Source: Stieleria mannarensis (GTDB lineage: Bacteria; Planctomycetota; Planctomycetia; Pirellulales; Pirellulaceae). Taken from it: 64,000 bases of DNA. The stretch lies in contig NZ_JACEHH010000001.1 in the NCBI RefSeq assembly GCF_014154935.1, positions 353,219 through 417,218 of the forward strand. The letters are read 5' to 3'. Positions within the stretch are counted from its first letter, which is position 1, and every line of letters begins with the position of its first letter. Shown here piece by piece: positions 8,994 to 17,950 of this stretch. The notes under the pieces were generated by a model. That model was given only the letters and a program-made list of their open reading frames with translations. It did no database searches and was not told where the DNA came from. Both the position numbers and the translations under genes were made by a program.

Positions 8994-9331
8994 CCAATTG
9001 TCGCGCGCCCCGCCCAGGAGGAGATTTCATTAGGACTGGTTCGTTGGGACGAACCCGCAGAAACCCGCAGGTCCGAAGGGGGCGCTCAGGAGTGAGCGCT
9101 CGGAGCGGGGAGGGGGCGCTGTGGCTCGAAAGCACTCTAATACCACCAATCGCCCCTCCCCTCGCTACGCTCGACCCTCCCTGCCAGGGAGGGTTAATTC
9201 TTAGCTTGATGCCTACGGGCTCTGTGCTGCGACGGGACTCTGTGCCGTGCGTTTGGACAGGGTGTTTTACAGGGCCGGGCTTGAGGGGATCTCAGGACAA
9301 TTCGGCGTTTTTTTCAGAACGGAGGAAAGAT
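8994..9331. other. Divergent intergenic region
   Basis: 338 bases between the exosortase gene and the leader ORF of the export operon. It must hold the promoters of both directions. It contains a G-rich stretch near 9105-9120 and the palindrome at 9174-9194. A run of T at 9307-9314 lies just before the ribosome site of the leader ORF. No supportable gene is seen. Confidence 0.5.
9174..9194. repeat. GC-rich palindrome, 10-bp arms
   Basis: ACCCTCCCTG and CAGGGAGGGT flank a single C, giving a nearly perfect palindrome in the divergent intergenic region. It is related to 4625-4643. Confidence 0.65.
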
Positions 9332-9394
9332 ATGCCGGTTAAGCAGACGATACGGTGGGTAAGCCTGGAACAACCTGTGGACAATCCGCAATGA
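9332..9394 (+). CDS. 20-residue leader peptide upstream of the export operon
   Basis: ATG at 9332 is preceded by an excellent ribosome site (GGAGGAAAGA, spacing about six) and opens a 20-codon frame, MPVKQTIRWVSLEQPVDNPQ, ending in TGA at 9392-9394. The stop overlaps the ATG of the next gene (9391) in an ATGA. The ribosome site is the strongest in this region, whereas the next gene has no Shine-Dalgarno of its own. The short frame may therefore exist to deliver ribosomes to it. A regulatory leader or a small protein are both possible. Confidence 0.5.
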   Translation: MPVKQTIRWVSLEQPVDNPQ

Positions 9395-9801
9395 TCAAAC
9401 AACTTCGCAAGACTGCCGCCCGATCGATCACCCTGGCGTGGATCGGTTTGACCGTGCTGTTGCCGGCATCGCAGAGCCACGCTCAGGCGCCGGCCGGTCG
9501 GCTGGGCGGAGGTTCGACGCGTGCGGGCCATTCTCCCTACCAACAGCGACTGTCGCCCTACCTGGACTTGCTCCGCAGCGACAACAGCATCCTCAGTCCG
9601 TATCACTCGTTCGTGCAGCCGCGGCAGCAGCTACGCCAGAACCAGACGCGGCAGTTCCAACAGCTGCAAAAGCTCCAGCGTGCCTTCGATCGATCCGCGA
9701 CCGGAACGTCCGCCTCATCCGAGCGGACACAGACGGGGCGTGGCGGGACCTTCAACAACTACCTGCACTACTATCAATTCAATTCCGCCTACCGTCGTTG
9801 A
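9391..9801 (+). CDS. Small secreted protein of the polysaccharide export operon
   Basis: A 136-residue protein with a signal peptide (SITLAWIGLTVLLPA, cleavage likely after SHAQ near residue 32). The mature part is rich in glutamine, tyrosine and arginine (PYQQRLSPYLDLLRSDNS, then QLRQNQTRQFQQLQKLQRAF, a possible short coiled coil) and ends NNYLHYYQFNSAYRR. No family is recognised. It starts inside the stop codon of the 20-codon leader ORF and is followed by the Wza-like gene, so a periplasmic accessory role in export is plausible from position alone. Confidence 0.7.
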   Translation: MIKQLRKTAARSITLAWIGLTVLLPASQSHAQAPAGRLGGGSTRAGHSPYQQRLSPYLDLLRSDNSILSPYHSFVQPRQQLRQNQTRQFQQLQKLQRAFDRSATGTSASSERTQTGRGGTFNNYLHYYQFNSAYRR

Positions 9802-9886
9802 ACGATCGCACGTTCCGGCAACGCCCGGCGTTAGTGCCGATCGGCAGGCTCCCCTCAATCTTCCCCTCTCCATAGCAATCAACAAC

Positions 9887-10984
9887 GTGAATTCCGTCGT
9901 CCGACCTCTGCAACGCTTCGCCCTCGGGCTGCTATCGGTATGCGCGCTGGCAAGTACCGGGTGTCAGCTGATGCAAGTTGCTGACGCGCCGAACGGATTG
10001 ACGTCGATGATGGAACCGGGGTGCGATTCGGAAGCCGCGGTCGCCTTTGTGCCGCGCGAGTTGGACAAGGTGACCGTGCCGATGTATCGCATCGAGCCGC
10101 CGGACATTCTGACGATCGATGTCCAGCAAAACGTGTCTCAAGAACAACATGCGCTGCAACCCGGTGATCTGGTCACGATCAGTGTCAGCGGGACATTTCC
10201 CGGCGAACCGATCGATGGTGACTACCAGGTCGACTTGGGTGGCGTGATCCAATTGGGATTCAGTTATGGAGCGGTGGAGGTCGCCGGGCTGGGGGTCGAC
10301 CAGGCGACGCGTCAGATCGAAGCCCACTTGAAGACTCAGCTGCAACAACCCGGCGTTTCGATGTCGTTGATCGGCGTGGCGGGAATCCAACCGATCGCCG
10401 GCGAACATCTGGTCGGTCCCGACGGCACGGTGACACTCGGCCAATACGGTTCGGTCCGACTGGCCGGATTGACGTTGGACGAGGCCCGTCATGCGATCGC
10501 CGCTCAGATGGCCAGCGAGTTCAGCGATCCGAAAGTCTCGGTGTCCGTCTATGCCTACAACAGCAAGGCCGTCTATGTGGTCACGCAAGGCGGCGGCATG
10601 GGGGACGAATTGGTTCGTCTGCCGTACACCGGCAGTGAAACGGTGATCGACGCGCTCAGCCAGATCAACGGCACCAGCTATGTCTCGTCCAGTCGGATGT
10701 GGGTCGCCCGGCCCAATCGCGAACAAGGCACCAGCGTGATGTTGCCGATCGATTGGGAAGGGATCACACAAATGGCCGATGTCACCACAAATTACCAGCT
10801 GTTGCCCGGCGACCGCATCTTCATCGCGCACAACAAACTCGTCGCCATCGATTCGGCGATCGCCAAGTTCACGTCGCCATTGGAGCGGATCCTGGGATTC
10901 ACGCTGCTGGGCACCGGGACCGCCTCGCGGTTGTCCGGCAAAGTGCTTGACAAGACCAGCGGAGGCGTTGGGTTCGGCCAATAG
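9887..10984 (+). CDS. Polysaccharide export lipoprotein (Wza/BexD family)
   Basis: A 365-residue outer-membrane export protein. A GTG start at 9887 gives a lipoprotein signal ending ALASTGC with the acylated cysteine at residue 26. The poly-export domain follows (MYRIEPPDILTIDVQQNV, LQPGDLVTISVSGTFPGE, then YQVDLGGVIQLGFSYGAVEV). Later come two SLBB-like segments (IAGEHLVGPDGTVTLGQYG and VYVVTQGGG). Wza-type proteins form the outer-membrane channel for capsular or exopolysaccharide and work with a Wzz/Wzc partner, here the gene at 30049-32403. The frame is open upstream to 9521, but the previous gene occupies that region and the GTG gives a sensible signal peptide. A hydrophobic segment near residue 335 may anchor the C terminus. 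Confidence 0.88.
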   Translation: MNSVVRPLQRFALGLLSVCALASTGCQLMQVADAPNGLTSMMEPGCDSEAAVAFVPRELDKVTVPMYRIEPPDILTIDVQQNVSQEQHALQPGDLVTISVSGTFPGEPIDGDYQVDLGGVIQLGFSYGAVEVAGLGVDQATRQIEAHLKTQLQQPGVSMSLIGVAGIQPIAGEHLVGPDGTVTLGQYGSVRLAGLTLDEARHAIAAQMASEFSDPKVSVSVYAYNSKAVYVVTQGGGMGDELVRLPYTGSETVIDALSQINGTSYVSSSRMWVARPNREQGTSVMLPIDWEGITQMADVTTNYQLLPGDRIFIAHNKLVAIDSAIAKFTSPLERILGFTLLGTGTASRLSGKVLDKTSGGVGFGQ

Positions 10985-10998
10985 CCCGGCATAAACAG

Positions 10999-11472
10999 AT
11001 GCAGCATCGTCTCACCTCAATCACACACAAACGATCGACACCGCTCGCGATCGGCCGACTGGCCCTGGCCGGCCTGGTGTTGACGCTGGCCGGTTGCCAG
11101 TCCTGGCAGCTTCGCGGCAAACCCGGCGTGGTCACGCCCGCGGCCTACGATTCGATCGTCAACAACGCCGGATACCGCGAAACCAACTGGACCGCCCTGG
11201 ATCCCTGTGACCCGTGGCAATCGCCGACCCATTACGAGCAGGTCGAAGAGGAATGGTATCTGAACGAAAGCGGCCAGGGGTTGCCCGCTCCGATCGAACA
11301 GACCGGTCACGAGGTCCCCGTGGAAATGGCGAACATTGACCTGCAGGCCGTCGCCCCGGAGATCGAAACCGAATCGACCGAAGCGACCGAAGCGGACAAG
11401 TGGTACGAGATCGGATCCGAGCCTGGAGACGACGACCGTCTCGAACAAGTCGAAATCGAGTACCTGCGTTAG
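10999..11472 (+). CDS. Hypothetical lipoprotein of the export operon
   Basis: A 157-residue protein with a lipoprotein signal ending LTLAGCQSW (cysteine at residue 33). The remainder is acidic and low in hydrophobic residues (EQVEEEWYLNESGQGLP, IETESTEATEADKWYEIG). It begins 14 bases after the Wza-like gene and has no recognised domain. Position suggests a periplasmic or outer-membrane accessory of polysaccharide export. A diverged copy of a dispersed palindrome follows its stop codon by four bases. Confidence 0.75.
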   Translation: MQHRLTSITHKRSTPLAIGRLALAGLVLTLAGCQSWQLRGKPGVVTPAAYDSIVNNAGYRETNWTALDPCDPWQSPTHYEQVEEEWYLNESGQGLPAPIEQTGHEVPVEMANIDLQAVAPEIETESTEATEADKWYEIGSEPGDDDRLEQVEIEYLR

Positions 11473-11476
11473 CGAT

Positions 11477-11499
11477 GTGGGAGAGGCATCCGGCCTGTC
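11477..11499 (+). repeat. Dispersed palindrome family A, diverged copy
   Basis: This 23-base stretch matches the family A element (copies at 46573, 50128 and 62439) at 20 of 23 positions. It lies immediately after the stop codon of the preceding gene, as do the copies at 46573 and 50128. Confidence 0.5.
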
Positions 11500-11546
11500 C
11501 ACTGATCATTCGACAATCCACGCGCGGCAAGGAAGCAACAAGCGAG

Positions 11547-13082
11547 ATGGCAACGGCGGTTTTCAACACCACCGATCACAACACAATCCCTCGCATCGAC
11601 GGCGACGTCGATGACCGTCACGGCTGGGGATTTGCGTTGTTGTTGGCCACAACGGCGACGTTGTTTGTCCGCCCGGCCGACTTGGTTCCTGCGTTGGACA
11701 ACTGGCCGATCTATCAGTTCTTGATCGTGGCCTGCATGATCGTTTCGGCGCGGGCGTGTCTGAACCAGATCAGCAACGCCAAGTTGATCGAACGCCCGGT
11801 CACCGCATCGCTGCTGGTGTTGCTGGTCGCCGTCGCCGTGTCGCATCTTTCGCACGGCTTTCTGTGGGCAGCCCGGATGTCGACCTACGAAGTCGGGAAA
11901 TTGATCGCGCTTTATGCATTGATCACCGGCCTGGTCAACACGCCGGCGCGACTGGAGTTTTTTGTCCGCTGGTTGACGATCACCATCACGACGATGGCGA
12001 CGCTGGTGTTGCTGGACCATTTCGGAATCCTCTCCATCGCTGCACTCGAATCGATCCAGGACCGCGGCGTGGTTCAAGACGGAACGGCCGAACAGGTCGA
12101 GCGGATTCGTGGAACTGGGATCTTTCAAGATCCCAATGACCTGGGGTTGATCCTGGTCACCGGACTCGTGTTCTGTGCCTCGTTTTTGACCAAACCCCGG
12201 ACCGGCTTGGTCCGCTATGGCTGGCTGATCCCCGCCGCCGTGCTGATGTCCGCCTTGGCATTGACCCATTCACGCGGTGCACTGCTGTCATTGATCTGTG
12301 CCATCAGTACCGGATTGTGCTACTTTCGTGGCGGCAAACTGAGCGTGCTGGCACTCCCCGCCCTCTCGTTGATGGCGTTGGCCTTTTCCAGCCGGATGTC
12401 GGACGTCAACGCGATTCATGAAGGCACGGGGCAGGATCGAATTCAGATCTGGTCGGACAGCATGGGAGTCTGGCGGCAATACCCGCTGTTCGGTTTGGGC
12501 GAAGGGTTGATCGTCGATGAAATCGGCGTCGTCACGCACAACTCGTTCTTGCACTGCTTCGCGGAATTGGGGTTCTTCGGCGGCACCGCATTCGTCGCCT
12601 GTTTTTTGGCCGCCGGGATCGGTCTGTGGTCTTGGCGTCGCCGGCGTGAGAATCGACCCGCCGACCCGATGCCGATCAACGAGCCCACCGATGCAATCCG
12701 CCATCGGACGCAAACTCACGGGCAACAGAGCCCCTTGACGTTCGGACCCGGACGATCGCGCCAGACGGGTGATCTCACGTGCGACCGGATGGATACCGTT
12801 GACGATTCAGTCATTGAACACGCCAGAGTTTGCGGGTTCCTGTTTGCGGCCTTGATGGGGTGCATCGCCGCCATGCTGACGATCTCGCGGCAGTTCGTCG
12901 CGCCGACGTATTTGATCCTCGGGCTCGTGGCCGCTGCGGTCAACATCCCGCTGGACGCAACGCCCCAGGGCAAACCGGTCGACTTGCGGATCGGCAACCG
13001 GTTCTTGATCGTTTCGCTGTTGGCCGGTGCGGCATCCTTGTTGGTGTTCTACGTGACCATTCGCCTCTTGGTCCGCTGGTAA
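11547..13082 (+). CDS. O-antigen ligase/polymerase family membrane protein (Wzy/WaaL-like)
   Basis: A 511-residue integral membrane protein with about ten to twelve hydrophobic segments and the loop signature of the Wzy_C/O-antigen ligase superfamily: GTGIFQDPNDLGLIL, then ALTHSRGALL, and a periplasmic loop containing DRIQIWSDSMGVWRQYPLFG with GVVTHNSFLH. Enzymes of this type polymerise or transfer lipid-linked glycans on the periplasmic face. A cytoplasmic insert of about 60 residues (RRRENRPADPMPIN and following) interrupts the helices near residue 370. The start at ATG 11547 has GGAAG nearby and gives MATAVFN. The flippase gene follows, so polymerisation and flipping are encoded side by side. 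Confidence 0.85.
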   Translation: MATAVFNTTDHNTIPRIDGDVDDRHGWGFALLLATTATLFVRPADLVPALDNWPIYQFLIVACMIVSARACLNQISNAKLIERPVTASLLVLLVAVAVSHLSHGFLWAARMSTYEVGKLIALYALITGLVNTPARLEFFVRWLTITITTMATLVLLDHFGILSIAALESIQDRGVVQDGTAEQVERIRGTGIFQDPNDLGLILVTGLVFCASFLTKPRTGLVRYGWLIPAAVLMSALALTHSRGALLSLICAISTGLCYFRGGKLSVLALPALSLMALAFSSRMSDVNAIHEGTGQDRIQIWSDSMGVWRQYPLFGLGEGLIVDEIGVVTHNSFLHCFAELGFFGGTAFVACFLAAGIGLWSWRRRRENRPADPMPINEPTDAIRHRTQTHGQQSPLTFGPGRSRQTGDLTCDRMDTVDDSVIEHARVCGFLFAALMGCIAAMLTISRQFVAPTYLILGLVAAAVNIPLDATPQGKPVDLRIGNRFLIVSLLAGAASLLVFYVTIRLLVRW

Positions 13083-13134
13083 GAGACGTCCGCTGGTGAT
13101 TTCAAACAGGGTGAATCAGTAAATACAAAATTCC

Positions 13135-14694
13135 ATGGTTAGTTTCCGCGTCCTTTCCCGCAACATACTGAGCAACTGGGTGGCGTACGTCATTCAAGTG
13201 GCGATCACATTTTTCTTGACGCCCTTCGTGCTGCACCAGATCGGTGACTCGCGGTACGGCGTTTGGACGATCGTGATCAGCATCACCGGCTACTATGGGT
13301 TGCTGGACTTGGGATTGCGTGCCGGGATGACGCAGTACATCACGCGGTATTTTTCCAAACGCGATTTTGCACGTATGAATCGCGCCGCCAGCAGCGGGTT
13401 TGCGTTGCACTTGGGCTGCGCCGCCTGTGCGTTGCTGGTCACGCTGGCAACGGCGGTGTTGGCGCCGCTGTGTTTTTCGTTTCCGCCCGAGATCGAAACG
13501 GAGGCGGTGTGGTGCGTTCTGATCCTGGGGTGTTCGACCGCGATCCAGTTGCTGTTGTTTCCCTTTTCGGTCGCCTTGACCGCGCGGCAGCGTTTTGACC
13601 TGATCACTGCCGCCGGCCTATTCAGCCGGATCGTGTCGGCGACCGCGACGGTGTTGCTATTGCTGGCCGGATACGGGCTGATCGGGGTCTGTGCGGCCGG
13701 TGCGGCGGGAAACCTGCTCGATTATGCACTTCGCTGGGCGATCGGACGAAAGATCCTTCCCGAACTGACGATCTCGTTGCGTTTGGCCAATTGGGCCAGT
13801 TGCCGCGAATGCATGACGTTCGGCTTTTGGAGTGCCCTGTTGGCGGTCAGCCATCTGGTCATCCGCCTTTCCGACGCCCTGGTGATCGGGCTGTTCATGC
13901 CGGTCTCGGCTATCGCCTACTTTGCCCTGGCCAATAACTTGATGAAGTACTTTGCGAATCTCTTTGTTCCCGTCAGCCAGGTCTTCTACCCGGCGGCGAC
14001 GGACTTGGACGCCCACGATGATTTGCGCGGTCTGCAAACGCTGTATCTGAAGGGCACGCGGATGCTGTCGCTGGTCGCAATCAGCGCGGCGATGATCACC
14101 GGTCTGTGGGCCAGCGACTTTTACCGATTGTGGGTCGGCGATCGATACGTCCATACCGATTCCTACCACTCCGTCGCACTGTTGTTCCAGATTCTGCTGG
14201 TTGGGGCGTTGTTCACCGCCGGCACCGGGATCGGATCCAAAATCCTGTTGGGCCGGCGCAAGTTCAAAGGGCTGACGTGGTTGATGCTGGTCGAAGGCAG
14301 CTTGAATCTGCTGATCAGCATCGCCTTGATCCGGCCGCTGGGGCTGTTGGGGGTGGCGATCGGAACGACGCTGCCGGCCGTCCTGTGCCGCGGCATCGTG
14401 CACCCGGTCATCGTCTGCGGCAACCTGCAACTCGGCTTCAAAGACTTTAACCGGCAAATCCTCTGGCCGGCCGTTGTCGTCGTCACCCTACTGACGCCGA
14501 TGGTGATGGCAGTCCACCACGTCACCTCACCGAGCAATTGGACCGAAATGGTGTTCGGGGGAAGCCTGGCCACGGTGATCGCCGCGGCCATGATCGGTGG
14601 ATTCGGCCTCAATACCTCCGATCGACAGCGTTACCTTTTCCCGACCCTCCGGCGGATGACCCGAATCCGCGGCGTCCTGGAGGCCAAACCATGA
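13135..14694 (+). CDS. wzx: Polysaccharide flippase (Wzx/MATE-like)
   Basis: A 519-residue membrane protein with about fourteen hydrophobic segments, of the polysaccharide biosynthesis/MOP flippase superfamily. The N terminus (LSNWVAYVIQVAITFFLTPF, then GDSRYGVWTIVISITGYYGL) is typical of the family. These proteins move undecaprenyl-linked oligosaccharide across the inner membrane. It lies between the polymerase and the methyltransferase/kinase fusion, fitting a Wzx/Wzy-dependent pathway, and no ABC-type glycan exporter is seen within the operon. Confidence 0.88.
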   Translation: MVSFRVLSRNILSNWVAYVIQVAITFFLTPFVLHQIGDSRYGVWTIVISITGYYGLLDLGLRAGMTQYITRYFSKRDFARMNRAASSGFALHLGCAACALLVTLATAVLAPLCFSFPPEIETEAVWCVLILGCSTAIQLLLFPFSVALTARQRFDLITAAGLFSRIVSATATVLLLLAGYGLIGVCAAGAAGNLLDYALRWAIGRKILPELTISLRLANWASCRECMTFGFWSALLAVSHLVIRLSDALVIGLFMPVSAIAYFALANNLMKYFANLFVPVSQVFYPAATDLDAHDDLRGLQTLYLKGTRMLSLVAISAAMITGLWASDFYRLWVGDRYVHTDSYHSVALLFQILLVGALFTAGTGIGSKILLGRRKFKGLTWLMLVEGSLNLLISIALIRPLGLLGVAIGTTLPAVLCRGIVHPVIVCGNLQLGFKDFNRQILWPAVVVVTLLTPMVMAVHHVTSPSNWTEMVFGGSLATVIAAAMIGGFGLNTSDRQRYLFPTLRRMTRIRGVLEAKP

Positions 14695-14749
14695 ATCCGT
14701 TTTCCCGCGATCGTCACTCGCTGTACCGCAGCGAAAGGAACCCCCAGCG

Positions 14750-15796
14750 ATGAGTCGTTTTACAGCAACCTGCCGACGCATCTCGCGGGCGCCACGAACA
14801 CTGGTGTCCCGAGTGATTTCGCGCCGTCACTCCGTCGCGACAAAACGTGACCAGTGGTTCGTCGATTATCACTCCGACCCCTCGCGGCAAGTGGTCGGGT
14901 TGCGCGACAAGACCGACCAGCGGCTGAAATTGTTTCGTACCGAAGACATCGCGGGCAAACGCGTGCTGGACGCCGGGTGCAACATGGGGGCGATCGTCAA
15001 TCACTGCGTGAAACTGGGGGCCCGCCGAGTCACCGGATTGGACTTTGACAGCGCCGCGGTCGACCGTGCGCGAACGCTGTACAGCGGGCCGACGACCGCG
15101 TTTCGATGCGACGACTTGGACAATCCCCTGGCTGCACTCGAGCCACATGACACCGTCATGTTCCTGTCCGTCTACGGAACCAAGGAACTGGAGGACCGCA
15201 ATTCCATCCTCAGCCGATTGGCGGGCTTGTCGCAGGTCATGTACTTCGAGGGCCATCATGGCGATGATCCACGTCAATGCGCCTGGGTGCTGCTCAAATA
15301 CGGCGGGTTTCAAACGATCGAGTTCCTCGGTCATACCAACGATGAACTTCGCCAAGATTCCATCGGGCGGCCCTTCTTCCGGTGTGACCGCGTCGCGCGT
15401 GACGTGACGATCGTTCCCGAGCTGGTCGAAAAACACATTCACAAGGATTCGGCATTCAAGATGGCGGTGGTCGGCCGCTCCGGCGCGGGCAAATCCTACC
15501 TGGCCAAACAATGGGCCGCCGACCGTCGCTTTGACGGCGTCACGATCTTGGACGACGTCAACGATCGGGATCAAATCCGCTCGACCGGGCGTCTGGTGCT
15601 GTTGGACTATCGCGCCGGAACCTACATCGACGAAATCGACACGTTCGTTTTCTTGGATGTCGACGAGAACACACGGCTGAAACGATTTGACGGCGATCCG
15701 CTGCGACAAGACGACTACAACGCCCTGCTGCGGACGCCGCCGGTGCAGGGAAACTTTTTAAGCTTCTATCGAATCGAGGCGAGGCGTGATGGCTGA
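14750..15796 (+). CDS. Fusion of SAM-dependent methyltransferase and P-loop kinase-like domain
   Basis: A 348-residue two-domain protein. Residues 55-215 form a class I methyltransferase with the SAM motif VLDAGCNMG (72-80) and the acidic strand end GLDFDSAAVDRAR. Residues 236-345 begin a second domain with a textbook Walker A, VGRSGAGKS (241-249), followed by LLDYRAG and VFLDVDENTRLKRF, like small-molecule or nucleoside-type kinases. The combination recalls WbdD, a methyltransferase-kinase that caps O-antigen chains with methyl phosphate, although WbdD's kinase has a different fold. Start ATG 14750 has AAAGGAA upstream. It sits between the flippase and the first glycosyltransferase, so a role in modifying or terminating the glycan is an inference from context. 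Confidence 0.75.
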   Translation: MSRFTATCRRISRAPRTLVSRVISRRHSVATKRDQWFVDYHSDPSRQVVGLRDKTDQRLKLFRTEDIAGKRVLDAGCNMGAIVNHCVKLGARRVTGLDFDSAAVDRARTLYSGPTTAFRCDDLDNPLAALEPHDTVMFLSVYGTKELEDRNSILSRLAGLSQVMYFEGHHGDDPRQCAWVLLKYGGFQTIEFLGHTNDELRQDSIGRPFFRCDRVARDVTIVPELVEKHIHKDSAFKMAVVGRSGAGKSYLAKQWAADRRFDGVTILDDVNDRDQIRSTGRLVLLDYRAGTYIDEIDTFVFLDVDENTRLKRFDGDPLRQDDYNALLRTPPVQGNFLSFYRIEARRDG

Positions 15797-16826
15797 CCAC
15801 CCTGCCGCACTCGCCGGGCGGAAGGCGTCTGTGTTCATCCCGTCCCGCCCCAGACGGGCAGACCCGGCGCGCGTGTCGGTGATCATTCCGACCTACAACT
15901 GCGCCCGATACATCGGCGATGCGCTGCGGTCGGTTGCAACCCAGGCCTATGCCGATCTGGAAATCGTTGTCGTGGACGACGGGTCCAGCGATGACACGTC
16001 CGATGCGGTCGACCGATCCGGTGTGCCATGCACGTATTTGACGAACCGGCAGTCCAAGGGGCCGGCGGGGGCGCGAAATCAAGGGATCCGGCACAGCGAC
16101 GGTGATTACGTCGCCTTCTTGGATGCCGACGATGCCTGGCTGCCGAACAAATTGAATCTTCAACTTGCCGCCTTGAAGGCCGATCGACACTTGGTCGCCG
16201 TCGGTGGCGTGATGATCCCTTGGACAGACAGCTCGCCGTCGGTCGCCATCCCCGCAGCGGTTCGGTGCTACAGCTTTGACGAAATGATCCTGCGCAATCG
16301 TCTGGGCACGCCGACGGTCGTCTGCCGTCGCGACGCGCTCGCGGCGGTCGGCCTGTTTGACGAACAGATGCACATCTCCGAGGACTACGACTTGTGGCTG
16401 CGGCTGAGCCGATTCGGGGCGGTCGGCCGAATCGAAACGCCGCTGGCCCGATACCGCCAGCGGCCCGACGGGATCAGCGCGGGAAACCGTGACCGCACCT
16501 TTGCCCTGGACATGCAGTTTGCCCGCTCGTTGCCCCGGCGATATGCCGATGTGCCGGGGATCGGGGCTCTGGTCCAACGCGGACTCGCCGCTCGAGAGTT
16601 GGAACGGGCGATCGAATTGTGCGATGTGGAAGGGCGTCACTGGAAGGCGTTCTGCGCGACCGTTCGCTCGATCCGTCATTGGCCGTGGGCCAATCCGCTC
16701 GGCCAGCAACGCCCCCTGACCCGTCTGCGACGCGTCCGCCGCATCATGCTGGACGCCGTGCAGACGTGGCGATTGCCAGCAGCAAACCGGTCCCCTGCTC
16801 ACGCCGCACAGGAGATCGATCGATGA
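15789..16826 (+). CDS. Family 2 glycosyltransferase
   Basis: A 345-residue GT-A fold transferase. The signature runs VSVIIPTYNCARYIGDAL, EIVVVDDGSSDDTSD and later VAFLDADDAW, the metal-binding DxD region, and SEDYDLWLRLSRFG, with the acidic catalytic base. A C-terminal tail of about 90 residues is basic and lacks membrane helices. ATG 15789, preceded by GAGGCGAGG, is preferred over GTG 15786. It overlaps the previous gene by eight bases and the next by ATGA. The transferred sugar cannot be predicted. Confidence 0.88.
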   Translation: MADHPAALAGRKASVFIPSRPRRADPARVSVIIPTYNCARYIGDALRSVATQAYADLEIVVVDDGSSDDTSDAVDRSGVPCTYLTNRQSKGPAGARNQGIRHSDGDYVAFLDADDAWLPNKLNLQLAALKADRHLVAVGGVMIPWTDSSPSVAIPAAVRCYSFDEMILRNRLGTPTVVCRRDALAAVGLFDEQMHISEDYDLWLRLSRFGAVGRIETPLARYRQRPDGISAGNRDRTFALDMQFARSLPRRYADVPGIGALVQRGLAARELERAIELCDVEGRHWKAFCATVRSIRHWPWANPLGQQRPLTRLRRVRRIMLDAVQTWRLPAANRSPAHAAQEIDR

Positions 16827-17950
16827 AAGAATCACACCCCGGCGGCATGCCGACCTACATCACCGAACTGGACGCGTTGCGAGGGATCGCCGCGATCGCC
16901 GTTTTGTGCTGCCATCTTCCCCGCGGGTTCTGGTTCGGCGCAACCGGCGTGGATCTGTTCTTTGTCCTGTCGGGGTTCTTGATCACCGGTATCATCCAAC
17001 GAAACCTCGATCAACCGCGATTTTTGCGGGCATTTTATTGGCGCCGAAGCCTGCGGATTTTGCCACTGTATTACCTGGTGATCCTGATCGCCTATGTCGC
17101 CAACCTGATCCGCGCCACGCCGGCGGACACATCGGGAATCGCCTATTACCTGGTTTATCTTCAAAACATCCATCAGTATTGGGGCGCCGAAACACCTCCG
17201 GTGGACCTCGGTTTAGGGCACACGTGGACCTTGGCGATCGAGGAACAGTTCTACCTGTTGTGGCCGGCGGCGTTGCTACTGATACGCGGGCGTGCAAAGT
17301 ATTGGCTTGCCGGCGTGCTGGTCGTGTTGCCGATCGCGTTGCGCGTCCAAGGGTTGCCCAAAACGGTGCTGCTGGGCCATACCGACAGCCTTGCCATGGG
17401 AGCCTTGTTGGCTTGGACCATGCTCCGCACCCGGTCCAGCGGACGCCAGCGCCAAGCGGTCTGCTATGCGACGATCGCAGGGACGTGCTTTGTCAGCTAT
17501 TGGGCGCTGTATTGGATTCTCTGTACCAAAAATCCGACGTTGACCGGCGGAGAGTATCTGCAGATGTCATTGCCGGTCGCCATCATCAGCCTTGCCTATC
17601 TTGGCGTGATCGGTCTGTTCGTCTCGATGTCCGGTAGCCGTTTGCTGTCGCCGTTTCGCAACAAGGTTTTGGTCGGTTTGGGGACGATCAGTTACGGACT
17701 TTACCTGTACCACCTGGTGCTGTACGAGAACTTGGACACGCTGGTGAAGTTCCGCTGGAAGATGGGCGACCCATGGTGGCTGGACGTGAGCAAGCTGATC
17801 GTTTCACTGGTGGTTGCCGCGCTGTCATGGCGGTTCTTTGAACAACCGATTCTGCGGCTGAAAGATCGCTTCCGCTACGACGTTAAGTCCGGCGTGGCCG
17901 GTCAACTGGCGCCGTCACTGGCAACCGCGGGAGCACCGGCCCATGAATAA
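16823..17950 (+). CDS. Acyltransferase 3 family membrane protein (OafA/YrhL type)
   Basis: A 375-residue protein with about ten hydrophobic segments. The N-terminal motif ITELDALRGIAAIAVLCCH, with the family's conserved arginine, is followed by FFVLSGFLITGIIQR and FYWRRSLRILPLYYL. These enzymes transfer acyl groups, usually acetyl, onto carbohydrates at the membrane. ATG 16823 overlaps the preceding stop (ATGA), and GGAG lies nine bases upstream. It probably O-acylates the repeat unit made by this locus. Confidence 0.9.
   Translation: MKESHPGGMPTYITELDALRGIAAIAVLCCHLPRGFWFGATGVDLFFVLSGFLITGIIQRNLDQPRFLRAFYWRRSLRILPLYYLVILIAYVANLIRATPADTSGIAYYLVYLQNIHQYWGAETPPVDLGLGHTWTLAIEEQFYLLWPAALLLIRGRAKYWLAGVLVVLPIALRVQGLPKTVLLGHTDSLAMGALLAWTMLRTRSSGRQRQAVCYATIAGTCFVSYWALYWILCTKNPTLTGGEYLQMSLPVAIISLAYLGVIGLFVSMSGSRLLSPFRNKVLVGLGTISYGLYLYHLVLYENLDTLVKFRWKMGDPWWLDVSKLIVSLVVAALSWRFFEQPILRLKDRFRYDVKSGVAGQLAPSLATAGAPAHE

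Noticed and set aside
15558..16835. 425-residue minus-strand open frame
   Set aside because: Opposite the methyltransferase fusion and glycosyltransferase genes, which have clear motifs.
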